A stretch of 64,000 nt of DNA from Nitrospira sp. (GCA_029194665.1 JARFXO010000006.1:186001-250000); one strand, 5' to 3'; positions 54,686-64,000 are shown, counted from the stretch's first letter. Program-made: numbers and translations. The notes: generated by a model from the letters alone, not told the origin.

Positions 54686-55204
54686 ATGTCCCAAGTTCTC
54701 TGGACCATCGGCCATTCAACAAGACCGATCGATGAATTCGTATCGCTTCTGAAAGTACATGGCATCAAGCAGCTCATCGATGTACGGACTGTTCCTCGCT
54801 CACGTCATAATCCGCAATTCAACACCGAGACATTGGCGCAGAGCTTGGCTCGTGCTGCCATTCACTATCGGCATGCAGGCAATCTCGGTGGCTTGCGCAA
54901 GCCCAGGAAGGATTCCATCAACGCCGGCTGGCGAAATGCGAGCTTCCGAGGCTACGCAGATTACATGCAGACAGAACAGTTTGGCGAAGCGCTAGAAGAG
55001 CTTATGGCGTATAGCACGAGCAAGAAGACAGTGATCATGTGCGCCGAAGCAGTCCCCTGGCGCTGCCATCGGTCCTTGATCGCCGACGCGTTAGTGACGA
55101 GGGACTGGGATGTCCGACATATCATGTCGGGGACGAAAGCAGACCGACATCGGCTGACGTCCTTCGCTACGGTTGAGAATGGGTTCTTGTGCTATAGGGG
55201 GTGA
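54686..55204 (+). CDS. DUF488-family protein
   Basis: The 172-residue protein opens WTIGHSTRPIDEFVSLL and has IDVRTVPRSRHNPQFN, YRHAGNLGG and the conserved CAEAVPWRCHRSLIAD, all DUF488 features. The family is uncharacterised; conserved Arg, Cys and His residues suggest an enzyme. It ends the three-gene methyltransferase-TfoX-DUF488 run. Confidence 0.88.
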   Translation: MSQVLWTIGHSTRPIDEFVSLLKVHGIKQLIDVRTVPRSRHNPQFNTETLAQSLARAAIHYRHAGNLGGLRKPRKDSINAGWRNASFRGYADYMQTEQFGEALEELMAYSTSKKTVIMCAEAVPWRCHRSLIADALVTRDWDVRHIMSGTKADRHRLTSFATVENGFLCYRG

Positions 55205-55255
55205 GGCCATCATCCCATTCCTCGTAGAATCTTCGCAGTGCCCAAGCGGTATAGG

Positions 55256-55468
55256 TTCCCACAGAAGCAGCTCGGCCATGGCTTGGTTAGTCTGCGGTTG
55301 GAAATACGTGAATCCTGGAGACGGGTTGACCTCAACACAATACCACTGATCGTCCGGCGTCCGGCCTTGATCGACGCTGGCCACCCGTAAGATCCCCTTC
55401 CACGATACTTTCTTGCCGCATAGGCGACCTGCCTTCATGCTGCCCTGAATGAAGACGATCGATGAGTG
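55256..55468 (-). pseudogene. C-terminal remnant of an ATP-grasp protein
   Basis: On the minus strand the stretch WYCVEVNPSPGFTYFQ followed by TNQAMAELLL matches the C-terminal metal-ATP site (EVNxSPGF) of RimK-like ATP-grasp enzymes of 300 or more residues. Only about 70 residues resemble the family and no upstream body is found. It overlaps the end of the DUF488 gene region and looks like decayed DNA. Confidence 0.55.
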
Positions 55469-55557
55469 GTCGAGACCCACTACAAGAGGAAGGAAGAACA
55501 AAAACCCTTGCCATTCCCAGGCAGACGATTCCGCTGCCAATGTGGCTTCCTATCGTC

Positions 55558-56055
55558 TTATGCTGCGGCCTCCTCTGCTGCCTTCTCCTTCCGTTCCAAG
55601 GGATTGCGTATCCCTAGCCTAGTGAAGAGCCGGAAGAACGCATCACTTCCCCCAGCGAGAGCGAAAGCGGTGACAACCCGGCCAATTGCGGGTGATTGGG
55701 AACAACCATCCTTTCCGCACATTCCTAGAGCATCCAGAACGTCTTTCATCATGTTAAGGTCATAATTCCACACAACAAAAGCGGAAAAGAGAATCGCAAA
55801 AGGCGTCTTCCAGCCTTTACCTTCAAGATACCTGCTAAACAATCGCCAGTTGAACACGACGGTGAGTGCCATCTCCAAGACGGCGGATATCACAAGATAC
55901 CCGAGCAAAGCAGAACCAAGCTTCGAATAGTCAGCTGGAGTGGCGGGAATTCCATCAGCCGCCTCAGCAGAACTGACTGAGATTCCAACGACGAATATGG
56001 GTGTGAGCATGGCAAGGAAAAGAACGAGCAAGAAACCACAGACTTGAGTTCGCAT
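55558..56055 (-). CDS. Membrane protein at the end of the baseplate operon
   Basis: Starting at the ATG after AAGGGGG, the 165-residue protein has a signal-like or first membrane segment (FLLVLFLAMLTPIFVVG) and two further segments (ALLGYLVISAVLEMALTVVF, PFAILFSAFVVW). It ends with a charged coiled tail. No family is recognised. It is 72 bp downstream of the DUF6519-like gene on the same strand and may serve the same system. Confidence 0.6.
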   Translation of the reverse strand: MRTQVCGFLLVLFLAMLTPIFVVGISVSSAEAADGIPATPADYSKLGSALLGYLVISAVLEMALTVVFNWRLFSRYLEGKGWKTPFAILFSAFVVWNYDLNMMKDVLDALGMCGKDGCSQSPAIGRVVTAFALAGGSDAFFRLFTRLGIRNPLERKEKAAEEAAA

Positions 56056-56127
56056 AAATTCCCCCTTCTCACTGCAGAATAATACTAAACCAGTTACCGC
56101 GAGGGTGAACCTCCGCGTGTGCTCCAA

Positions 56128-57783
56128 TCATTCAGACGGTTGCCGCGACGGCGTTAACCACCGGAGAAATACATTGTACAGGCTGGAGAGGACAAACCCG
56201 AAGATGCCCCCGATGCCTATATAGATAACCAATCGTAAGAAAACATCCGTTCCTATAGGCAAATATTTCGGCAAATATTCACCTGCGAACCACAGTACCC
56301 CAAGCAAAGCTCCAGCAAGAGTCAGTGCGAGAACATCAAGACCAACCGGGGGCTTCAGTGGAGGTCCTACAGGAAGCCCAATGGGGGTGATAACATATCG
56401 ACAATCGTGCTCGACACAAACTCGTCCATCATCTTCAGAAGTTATAAAAGCGAGCGGCGCATAGTGATGGTCAATTCCGAATGGTTCCTGCTCGGCAGGA
56501 ATCGATTTACCCTTCCCATCAATAGTCTGGGGCCACTCAATATCACTTGTCGCCGCTCTGGCTGGAATCAACCAATAGTCTCCGCTCCTATACTCCATCG
56601 TTTTCCCATTAGTCTGGCCACTAAATTGGATCTCGATGCCGTCCTCGATCTCGATCCAGACATCGTCAGTCCCTTTCTCCCGCACGAGAACAGCGCCGTC
56701 ATTCAGCTCCCCATTACGATCGCTGTGGTCCCACCGGCGCAGTACTGGATGGTAGGGATCTTGCTCACCATACTGACGTGTAGGCCCAGCATTGTCCTTG
56801 AGTGTTATAAGCGTATCCGTCCCTCTCGCGTCGATGTTTTCTATTTGATGCAAAACTCCAGGAACCCCTTTGAGGACATCTCGATCATCTACGATCTCGA
56901 CCCAATCATCGATGTTCAATCCCCCTCGGCTATCGCTTCCAAAGTAGCTTAAGGTGACGTTCAGTCCGTCCATCGTTTGAATAGGAAAAGTGACGGAACC
57001 GTTTTCTCGCGACCATTTGAAAGTGGCTCCCCCAGACTCCCCGACAACTCCCTTATGAATCTCCACACGGTAGAGTTGATTCTCTACGCCGCGGTATCCT
57101 GTTTCTGCCTGATCATTGGTATCTGATACTGACGCGCGGAGTCGCACATTGCCCTTATGTCGTACTCGACCCTCCATTAGCCTCTGAGCGTGATCTGCAA
57201 ACCCCTTTCTGGCCTCCTGGACTTTCTGAGGATTGCGCGGCCATATCGCTTCAGCCGTTTCCATGCACTGCAAGGCTCTCTTTTGCGAGCGAACATGGTC
57301 GGCATCCTTGTCGTCGAGCCGAAGAGTCTTGACTTGCCAAATGACCTGTCCACGTGATGTCGTCTCAGCACCGCCAAGCGCCACCTCACGAATGTGATCA
57401 TCCTCTGCGGCTGACACATGACGCTCCCAGACATCCACATAGACCAAATACAATCCGGCTTTGATCTTCTCGGACTCAGAAAGAGGATAATTCTTCTGGT
57501 GGTCGTACGCTTGGGCGTCATCATTTATGCATCCTATTCCCTGGACATAATAGCGCCCCTGCCTAATGACGAAGCCCTTTTCACCGGGCTCAATCTTGAA
57601 ACTAGTATCCGTCGCGCCTCCATGCGGTCCGATCACATCCGCAGTCAACGTGCGTATCGAATCCAAGAAAATAGCGTCTTGTTCATTCCAATCCGCATCA
57701 AGCTGAACACGCCCCTGCTGCATGAACACGCGCGAGAACTGTTTCTCTTTATCGAAGGTCAGTCGAGAGAAATCACCTTTCAT
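56128..57783 (-). CDS. DUF6519-like protein of the baseplate operon with C-terminal membrane segments
   Basis: The 551-residue protein opens KGDFSRLTFDKEKQFSRV and continues QQGRVQLDADWNEQDAI, the start of a family found next to phage-tail-like baseplate genes. Residues 60-465 are beta-rich (VEIHKGVVGESGGATFKWS, DDWVEIVDDRDVL). Residues about 470-540 hold two membrane helices (LALTLAGALLGVLWFAGEYL, LRLVIYIGIGGIFGFVLSSL), unusual for such proteins. It starts nine bases after the tail protein gene. It may tether the particle to a membrane. Confidence 0.75.
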   Translation of the reverse strand: MKGDFSRLTFDKEKQFSRVFMQQGRVQLDADWNEQDAIFLDSIRTLTADVIGPHGGATDTSFKIEPGEKGFVIRQGRYYVQGIGCINDDAQAYDHQKNYPLSESEKIKAGLYLVYVDVWERHVSAAEDDHIREVALGGAETTSRGQVIWQVKTLRLDDKDADHVRSQKRALQCMETAEAIWPRNPQKVQEARKGFADHAQRLMEGRVRHKGNVRLRASVSDTNDQAETGYRGVENQLYRVEIHKGVVGESGGATFKWSRENGSVTFPIQTMDGLNVTLSYFGSDSRGGLNIDDWVEIVDDRDVLKGVPGVLHQIENIDARGTDTLITLKDNAGPTRQYGEQDPYHPVLRRWDHSDRNGELNDGAVLVREKGTDDVWIEIEDGIEIQFSGQTNGKTMEYRSGDYWLIPARAATSDIEWPQTIDGKGKSIPAEQEPFGIDHHYAPLAFITSEDDGRVCVEHDCRYVITPIGLPVGPPLKPPVGLDVLALTLAGALLGVLWFAGEYLPKYLPIGTDVFLRLVIYIGIGGIFGFVLSSLYNVFLRWLTPSRQPSE

Positions 57784-57792
57784 ACTCCACTC

Positions 57793-59919
57793 CTAACTGG
57801 CGACGATGATTCCAACTTCCATCCCCGCCGGTACATATTCGTTAAGGCGAGCATCGAGGTTCGTAAGGCGCTGAGGATGATACAGGTCGTGTAAGACGCC
57901 CATTTCACCTTCATCATCAGCGCCACGCACGATTTCTTGTGGGCAGAATGCTGAGAGTTGGCAGTACGCTGCATCGCCATATTGTCGGCTGTTGAAGGAC
58001 GGTCGGATATGGCTCCGCACTGCCTCGATTTCGTCGGGAGTAGGCCTTCGCTTCAGCTGTACTCCGAGTCGCCTTTCCACATCCTGCATCGCAAGATCCG
58101 GCTGGCACTGACGACGATTCGGTGTACGCGATTCCGGAGCCACATAACAAAACCGCATCTCCCCTCGTTGACGACGATCGACATGGACCAAACCGGTAAA
58201 GATCGTATTGACAGCGGAATCGATTGCATGCGCTTGCACCTGCCCCAATATTGTGCTGCGCTCGATGGATAGGACAGCATGGGCGACATCATGATTCGAG
58301 GCACCCACAGCTGTCGCTCCATCACTGCCGGAGTCGATGATGCTATTGATCACGCGAATTTGGAGCGGCTCCGTTCGTACCTCATTCTGCAATACGTGTA
58401 GCGGTCCAACGATAGAAGACTCAATCACAACCTTCCATCCGATGCGCGTCAGCTCTAAACTCGGTGATGCGTCTGCTCCCTTGCCAGACACAAGGGTGCA
58501 ATGCCGGAGCAAAATCTCGGCTTGCGTGTTTTGTTCCTCAGGCGCCCCCTTCAGTACCAGGCTGCCGTCTATCAGAAGCCCATCGAGCAACAACCTGCTC
58601 CCAGAATGTACCGTGACATCAAACGTCCCATGGATGACGGGACGGACAGCATTCGCGGCGCGCAAATGCAGGATTTGGTTTGCTTTTAGGCTCAAGGAAA
58701 CCCGCCCTTCGGGTATGTCAAACCATCCACTCCTAACAACCTCGATCACGGCGTGAGATGGCTGGTCTCTTCCCCATTGTTGGAACGCAGTAATCAAATC
58801 TTGTCCGCTGTCAACCTTGTAGAGAGTCGGGCTCGATTCTGTTGTCCCTGTCTTCCCCACCACTTGCAACATCGGGCGATCATATTCACCACCACCGATA
58901 TCGGCGCTGAATCCATAATGATAGGAAACTCGCACCATTTTCGGAGGTTGGGCGAAGAAGAGCCGTCCGAGCTGAGGGTCCACTGCAACCCAAGATCGAT
59001 TACCGTTGAACGAACAACTCCACCTACTCAGATCTGTGGGCACAATATCCTTCAAGTCGAGAGGTTCCTCGGCATCGTCGATCCAAATACAAAAACTCTT
59101 GCCTTCTCCGTAGTAGTCAGCCAACCGATCCCTGAGCGCACGCCGGCGAATCGGTACCGGCAGGTTTATTTCGTCCGTGATGTGGGTTGGCGCTGGCTCT
59201 TCCACAGGCAAGGTATACAAGGGAACATCATGACCAAACGCATCGAACCGATATTGTCCTTGTTCTAGGTTGTCAGCAGAGGCCTGTGTTGGCCCGACTG
59301 AATAGGCCTTCAACCGCCAGACAAAAACACCGACGTGAGTCGGATTGTACAGGCCTTGTGAGCGACGGGAACCAAGGCGACGGACATCGACCGTATGGGG
59401 CGTTTCATCGAACGGTGTGTTCAGCCGGTCAATGTCATCTCCGAGCCGGAGATCCACCAGGTAATTGTTGGGCATCACCTGGTGTTTCAGTCCATAGCTT
59501 CCGGCAACAAGTCGGTAGAACTCAACCGCCCGTGCCGCCCATCCTGCAATATCATTGGCGAGGGACTCCAACAGCGCGAGGGATCCTTTCCGGCGCCGAT
59601 AGCGCAGCGTATTGGCAACTTCGCGTCGTGAGACGAACACCATGTCCTGCGTACTTTGACGCTCATAGTCGACAAAGCCGCGCTCTCGTACTTCTGGCGC
59701 GGGCCGATAACCCACTAAGTCGCTCAGATAGGGCACCGCCCAGTCATCACAGGTCTCGATGAACCAGTTCTCATACAGACGCTCAATGTCTTGCTCGACG
59801 ATGGCGACCTGCTCAGCGATCACGCTCACCAGGGCTCTTAATGGCCCACCGGTTTCTTCGTCGCGCTGACGGTGCACGACCGGCAATAATGCATAGACCC
59901 GATCATCAGCCTCACTCAT
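57793..59919 (-). CDS. Phage tail/baseplate protein of contractile-injection type
   Basis: The 708-residue protein starts with YALLPVVHRQRDEETGGPL and LIENWFIETCDDWAVPYL-type motifs (ENWFIETCDDWAVPYLSD) and LVGYRP, as in the tail protein I-like family of eCIS and tailocin clusters. The middle and C-terminal parts are beta-helix-like, with right-handed repeats (HLRAANAVRPVIHGTFDV, SGSRLLLDGLLIDGSL). It overlaps the upstream baseplate gene by four bases. It should lie in the baseplate of the particle. Confidence 0.83.
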   Translation of the reverse strand: MSEADDRVYALLPVVHRQRDEETGGPLRALVSVIAEQVAIVEQDIERLYENWFIETCDDWAVPYLSDLVGYRPAPEVRERGFVDYERQSTQDMVFVSRREVANTLRYRRRKGSLALLESLANDIAGWAARAVEFYRLVAGSYGLKHQVMPNNYLVDLRLGDDIDRLNTPFDETPHTVDVRRLGSRRSQGLYNPTHVGVFVWRLKAYSVGPTQASADNLEQGQYRFDAFGHDVPLYTLPVEEPAPTHITDEINLPVPIRRRALRDRLADYYGEGKSFCIWIDDAEEPLDLKDIVPTDLSRWSCSFNGNRSWVAVDPQLGRLFFAQPPKMVRVSYHYGFSADIGGGEYDRPMLQVVGKTGTTESSPTLYKVDSGQDLITAFQQWGRDQPSHAVIEVVRSGWFDIPEGRVSLSLKANQILHLRAANAVRPVIHGTFDVTVHSGSRLLLDGLLIDGSLVLKGAPEEQNTQAEILLRHCTLVSGKGADASPSLELTRIGWKVVIESSIVGPLHVLQNEVRTEPLQIRVINSIIDSGSDGATAVGASNHDVAHAVLSIERSTILGQVQAHAIDSAVNTIFTGLVHVDRRQRGEMRFCYVAPESRTPNRRQCQPDLAMQDVERRLGVQLKRRPTPDEIEAVRSHIRPSFNSRQYGDAAYCQLSAFCPQEIVRGADDEGEMGVLHDLYHPQRLTNLDARLNEYVPAGMEVGIIVAS

Positions 59920-62900
59920 GTCAACCTCTCGTTCAGAACAATCGCATTCGGCACCGCGGAAGGGATATAGGCCAACTGTGCGGGACGAACTTTCCCATTC
60001 ACGATCGCGGCGACATTCACAGGAATACGTGGTTGTGGATGGCCCTCCGTCGTCTTTGCTTCAATAATCTTTTTGGCCTCCCGATCGATCTCAGGAAAGG
60101 TCAATGGGCGCCGCAGTCTTCCTTCGCCTTGCATCTGGGAAACACTTTCAAATACATCGACATCGACGTACTGCACGCCGCGCACCTTCTGGATCGTCGT
60201 GATCACCTCGCTGAGAAATGCGTCTTGGCCCAAGGTGCGTTTCTCAAAACTGAACTGTGAGAGCAAGGTTGCACGGACATTCTGCTCAACGTCGCCCCAT
60301 TGGTAGTCTGGGTGCACAACAATCTTGGCCGACAGGATGAGGACAAGCAACTCTCGCGACGAGACAGAAAACTGGTGATGGGGATCCCCGTACCGCCGCA
60401 ACGCGTCGATCAGGTGTGTATAGAGATCGGAGTTTCCGTCAATCGGACCGTCATCGATTCCGGCAATCGTCAGATGAATGAATTGTTGCCGCCCATGACG
60501 CAACAACTCGACCAGTGCTGTGCCGATCCCGGCAAAGCTGCGGGCAAAATCTTCGTAGTCTTGGACCGATACCACACGATCAAACGCCATCACCCCTAGC
60601 GAGGCATTGTCCCGCATGAGATCGGCGCTCTTGCTGTCGGGTTCAGCTCCTCCGGACGCCCGCATGGGATTGTCCACTGCTTTCACGCCGAGCGGGCGTG
60701 TCATGAGAACTCGAACCCGTTCGGCTTCGACATTCCCGCCGCTGCCGATTCCCATCCGATACTCGGCTTTCACATTCTCTGTGCCGGTTGGGAGCCGCGC
60801 TCCATTCGTGCCGTCACCAAAGACAATGGTCGTCTTCTGTTCATCGTCTGTCTGCGCCACAAACGCGCGGTCACTGGGGCCGAGATCGGTCAAGCGCTCA
60901 GCTTCGTGCCAACGAACGTCATTCACATAGACTCTCAAGGAACTCGCACTGCCTGAGGGTGTGGAGGCTGCCGTATAGGTCAGGGGTTTCTGAGATAACG
61001 AGAAACGTTGCAGGGTTTTGCTGGCGTCGCCGCTCCCAAGCACTTCCTTGCGAGTCTCACCGTGAGTCGCGCGTACGACATTGCCGGAGATTTCGACCGT
61101 CTCCCGTTTGTAGCGGTATTGTAAATCGGTCGGGAGAACAAGGGTGGTATGAACGGGGTCACCCGGTACAGGCGCTAGACGTTTCTCCTTCCCCTCACTC
61201 TGCAGCAAGGTCGACCATCCATGCTGAACATCAGACAGCTGCACGAGCTCACTCCGCTTCACCCCTTGTATCTTGACCTCGCTCTGTAGTTTGTCCTTGA
61301 GTCCAATTTCATCCGGCGTTTGACTGGTATCTTCCTCCTGACCGGAAACGATCAGCCAGCGGCCGGGCTTCAGTTCAGCCACATAGCCATCGAGTTCAAT
61401 CCGCTTACTATCTTCTCCCCCAATCGGAGCGACGTAGGGCTCGGCAGCCAGAGGGAGTTCCTCACTCTGCCCATAGATGACTGTTTCACGAAGAACCTCA
61501 AACCCATCTTCTTCTTGGAACCATGGATTGCCCCCAGTCGCAGAAGGCAACACCATCCGACTGCTTTTCCCAGTGATCCCATACGCAGCACGCGAAATCC
61601 CGGCATCGACAGTGTCGACGGGAGTGACCAGTACACGTTCCTGTGCGCTGTATTCGAGCATCACCCAACTCTTCGGCGCGATCTTGTCATAGCTCGCATC
61701 CAGATAAACTGCGTTTTTTGTCTTCTCCTCTCGTTCAATGTCCCATTCCTCGAAACACATCACATTTTTATTGTTCAACCCTTTTGCTTTCTTTGGCGCG
61801 TTATGACCAAAGAGCGACGCCTTCACTCGAAACGCATACACCGTCACCGGATTATTATCCTCGACGCTCATGGTCGGCAGGCGGTCGGACAATGCCGTGT
61901 CCTTTGGCCAAGGAATATTTGCCAGTACGTCATAGACAAGGTTGGAAGGTAGACGTTGTGCGTACTGTGTTTCTGGGGTCGGAATCTGAGAGGTTCCGTC
62001 CTCTTTCTCCCCTTCTGTTCCCCCACGGTCCTTCTTGATCGTCGCGTTGAGCGTCGAGACGACTTTCGCGAGCCGGTCATGCATCGCCCCCGCTCGGCTT
62101 CGTTTCAGGATGCCCTCAAGTGTCTCAATGTTCTTTGAGATTCGCGTTAAACGTTCCCCTGGAGACGCGTTCGCGACCGTCTCTTGTTTCACGATTTCGA
62201 GTATCTTTCGTATGGTCTTTTCAGCTTGGATTTCCTGTTTGCCTTTTTCAGGAGGGTTCGGGATGAGTGGATCAACCGCTTTTTCTATAGCCCTCAACTG
62301 TGAGATAGGCTGCAAAGTCACCATGGTTCGCTTATTGAGGATATCCGGCTCGTGAACCATGGAGATTCGTCGAAAGTATTGCTTGGCTGGATTGGGGAAG
62401 ACGAACAACAAGAAATCGTTGGTTTTCAACCCGGTGGCGATGCCATCGAAATACAAACTCTCCAGTTTATTTTCTACATCTTCTGGAGTGATTCTTTGTG
62501 GGCGAGTCAGACGTGGCTTCAGGTTGTTCCAACTCGATCGTGCTTCGAGCTCGTCCGCGGTTTCAAACGTTTGCGGCAGCTCTCCAGGGCCTGGAATAGT
62601 TTGGACGCGCGCACCGAGAGGAATGGTGACGGAAGGCTCCTTCCCAGGCTGCGCGGTAAGATTTGTATCGAGCGTATACGCAAGATACACGCTCGCTGCC
62701 ACACCGGGACGTGGCACGTACCCCACAAGTCGAGCCAACTCAACACGGGAACGATGTTCTTTCGCGGTTCGAAGATACCCTTCGTTGGCGATCCGCTCTT
62801 GATAGAACGTCAGCACATCAGCGACAGTGGCCCACGCGTCGAGGAGTGCAATGGCCGGATCGTCGTTGGTGTCTGAGGTCAGTCTGCCGAGCAGCGGGAA

Positions 62901-63050
62901 CCCCCGACGAGAGAGCGCGGCTTTCATACTCGCAAGAAACGCCGAGTGCGTACCGACTCGATACCGCAGGCTGTTCAATCCCGACCGGTTGCTCACCGAG
63001 AGTGGGGTCAATGTCTCAGCAGGTTCCCAACAATCTTTGGGTTCTGTCAT
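59916..63050 (-). CDS. Putative baseplate assembly protein (large, gpJ-like)
   Basis: The 1044-residue protein shows the TIGR02243-type baseplate signature: DDPAIALLDAWATVADVLTF, YQERIANEGYLRTAKE, RLVGYVPRPGVAASVYLAY, then VFGDGTNGARLPTGTENV and RVVSVQDYEDFARSFAGI in the C-terminal half. The order matches contractile-injection-system baseplate wedge proteins. Its start overlaps the preceding baseplate gene by four bases and its stop overlaps the next by four, so the set is translationally coupled. Confidence 0.9.
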   Translation of the reverse strand: MTEPKDCWEPAETLTPLSVSNRSGLNSLRYRVGTHSAFLASMKAALSRRGFPLLGRLTSDTNDDPAIALLDAWATVADVLTFYQERIANEGYLRTAKEHRSRVELARLVGYVPRPGVAASVYLAYTLDTNLTAQPGKEPSVTIPLGARVQTIPGPGELPQTFETADELEARSSWNNLKPRLTRPQRITPEDVENKLESLYFDGIATGLKTNDFLLFVFPNPAKQYFRRISMVHEPDILNKRTMVTLQPISQLRAIEKAVDPLIPNPPEKGKQEIQAEKTIRKILEIVKQETVANASPGERLTRISKNIETLEGILKRSRAGAMHDRLAKVVSTLNATIKKDRGGTEGEKEDGTSQIPTPETQYAQRLPSNLVYDVLANIPWPKDTALSDRLPTMSVEDNNPVTVYAFRVKASLFGHNAPKKAKGLNNKNVMCFEEWDIEREEKTKNAVYLDASYDKIAPKSWVMLEYSAQERVLVTPVDTVDAGISRAAYGITGKSSRMVLPSATGGNPWFQEEDGFEVLRETVIYGQSEELPLAAEPYVAPIGGEDSKRIELDGYVAELKPGRWLIVSGQEEDTSQTPDEIGLKDKLQSEVKIQGVKRSELVQLSDVQHGWSTLLQSEGKEKRLAPVPGDPVHTTLVLPTDLQYRYKRETVEISGNVVRATHGETRKEVLGSGDASKTLQRFSLSQKPLTYTAASTPSGSASSLRVYVNDVRWHEAERLTDLGPSDRAFVAQTDDEQKTTIVFGDGTNGARLPTGTENVKAEYRMGIGSGGNVEAERVRVLMTRPLGVKAVDNPMRASGGAEPDSKSADLMRDNASLGVMAFDRVVSVQDYEDFARSFAGIGTALVELLRHGRQQFIHLTIAGIDDGPIDGNSDLYTHLIDALRRYGDPHHQFSVSSRELLVLILSAKIVVHPDYQWGDVEQNVRATLLSQFSFEKRTLGQDAFLSEVITTIQKVRGVQYVDVDVFESVSQMQGEGRLRRPLTFPEIDREAKKIIEAKTTEGHPQPRIPVNVAAIVNGKVRPAQLAYIPSAVPNAIVLNERLT

Positions 63051-64000
63051 CGTCCACCTGTAATCGTCAATGCCAGTCTCCCCAGCTCCGGACGATTTGG
63101 ATCATTGTCTAAACGAGCGACTTCGAAGGGACCAATCGGTAACACCCCGTCTTCGATCTCTCTGGCCGGCGGGTAAAACAAGCGGCACAGTCGGGTCACT
63201 TCGACGCTGAGGACACCGGGCACGGCCTGGGCCGTAGCCACGAGGCGGCTGAGATAGATACTGTCGCCGAACGTGAGAAGATCGGGATGAAAGAATCCTT
63301 TTGGTCCATCAGGACGTACCCCGGTTCCGAGCGCAGCACGGAGCTCTTGGAGCACGTGGTCCCGGAGTTGGTGCGCATGAATCGTCACGGTCAGCGCAAT
63401 CTCCAACGGCACATAGTGGGCAGGCAGCACGACCACCTCATGACCGATGCGTCGATAAGCGTGCAGATCTCTGGCTAGTTCATCGCGTAGCCCATCCTCA
63501 AGCACAAAGCCGTGCAGCGGGTCGATAAACACGCGAACTTCATACCAACCATGCGCCGAGCGTAGTTCAGCCGCAGCGCGCTGCACCTTCGGGTTCCGTT
63601 TCGCCAGATGCACATAGTCTTCGGCAACCACGGCTCGCTCGATATGAGATCGAAGACTTGCCGGTGCCTTCAGTTTGGCCGTGGCAATCGGTTCAGGGTC
63701 GGAGCCTCCCTGTGCCGGAAGAGGATTTCGTACCCGGAGAACACTCGAGCCAGAAACAACGGTGGAACGATACACTAGATGAGAAATCGCTTCGGCGACA
63801 ACATTCCCTTTCGCTCCATTTCCGACTCTATAGGTTGCCCTCAGGGCAACACTCGGTTGCACAGGCCGTCCAAGGTCGCCGTTACCGAACCGCAGATGGG
63901 CGATCTCTCGGTCATCGACCTCAACGACCACATGTCGATCCTCTCGCCGGCTGTTCAGCAAGTCGCGTCGTGGTCTCCACTCCTTCTCATCTTGATTCTT
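63047..64000 (-). CDS. Baseplate assembly protein (gpJ-like), 5' truncated by window edge
   Basis: The frame stays open to base 64000, so the beginning is outside the window; the TTG at 63961 is internal. The visible part reads AHLRFGNGDLGRPVQPSV, then VAEDYVHLAKRNPKVQRAAAELRSAHGWYEV, FIDPLHG and a late LSVEVTRL, the C-terminal half of a gpJ-like wedge protein. It overlaps the next baseplate gene by four bases and shows that the operon continues beyond the window. Confidence 0.85.
   Translation of the reverse strand, partial: KNQDEKEWRPRRDLLNSRREDRHVVVEVDDREIAHLRFGNGDLGRPVQPSVALRATYRVGNGAKGNVVAEAISHLVYRSTVVSGSSVLRVRNPLPAQGGSDPEPIATAKLKAPASLRSHIERAVVAEDYVHLAKRNPKVQRAAAELRSAHGWYEVRVFIDPLHGFVLEDGLRDELARDLHAYRRIGHEVVVLPAHYVPLEIALTVTIHAHQLRDHVLQELRAALGTGVRPDGPKGFFHPDLLTFGDSIYLSRLVATAQAVPGVLSVEVTRLCRLFYPPAREIEDGVLPIGPFEVARLDNDPNRPELGRLALTITGGR

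Noticed and set aside
56128..64000. Ordinary prophage
   Set aside because: Only baseplate-type genes are visible; no integrase, terminase, capsid or lysis genes appear in the window.

Overview
The window looks like a chromosomal segment of a Gram-negative, GC-rich environmental bacterium. Lipoprotein signals, a BamD-like outer-membrane assembly lipoprotein and a class A PBP1b support a double membrane. The mix of copper and heme periplasmic proteins, a PilZ-like orphan and a palindromic intergenic repeat after ahcY made me think of Nitrospira (Nitrospirota). That genus assignment is inference from general familiarity, not from a search. No rRNA, tRNA or CRISPR array was seen.

Layout: (1) 1-5.2 kb holds the 3' part of a MalT/BTAD-type regulator, a small lipoprotein, and a secreted protein joining a type-1 copper cupredoxin to a beta-propeller. 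(2) 5.4-9.8 kb is an unusual four-gene same-strand cassette. It has two decapeptide-repeat fibre-like proteins sharing one C-terminal domain, a metzincin-like protein whose first zinc histidine is Gln, and an aegerolysin-like domain fused to a C39/papain-like domain. A lipoprotein with a trypsin-like domain lacking its Asp follows. (3) 11.9-15.7 kb is an accessory island: a complete IS3-family element with inverted repeats and a 3-bp target duplication, then three type II toxin-antitoxin pairs, all PIN toxins but with three different antitoxin types. (4) 16-19.3 kb carries two proteins of unknown function and an O-methyltransferase.

(5) 19.4-23.7 kb is a phosphate module (PhoB-type regulator, PhoR kinase, PiT permease and its DUF47 partner). 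(6) 23.8-30.1 kb is mostly housekeeping: FabH, BamD-like lipoprotein, TlpA/CcdA thiol-redox pair, MetK and AhcY of the methyl cycle. (7) 30.4-35 kb has an indoleamine 2,3-dioxygenase-like gene, a kynurenine-formamidase-like cyclase about 1.7 kb away, a nucleotidyltransferase pair that looks toxin-antitoxin-like, and a glutaredoxin-BolA pair. (8) 35.3-39.9 kb is a signalling operon: receiver, Rossmann-kinase fusion, Cache-HAMP-PAS kinase and a Tll0287-like heme protein. (9) 40-46.6 kb: AI-2E-type permease, bactofilin, PBP1b, zinc-ribbon protein, receiver, sodium:solute symporter.

(10) 46.7-55.5 kb: an OafA-type acyltransferase with SGNH and an extra PAS domain, PilZ-like protein, DNA polymerase IV, Tag glycosylase, a series of small proteins, a methyltransferase, TfoX-N and DUF488 proteins, and two gene remnants (NTF2-like and ATP-grasp). 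(11) 55.6 kb to the right edge: a minus-strand operon of phage-tail/contractile-injection-type baseplate proteins running off the window and ending in a DUF6519-like protein with two C-terminal membrane segments, followed by a membrane protein. The best candidates for a little-described system are the four-gene cassette at 5.4-9.8 kb and the membrane-tethered baseplate operon at the right edge.
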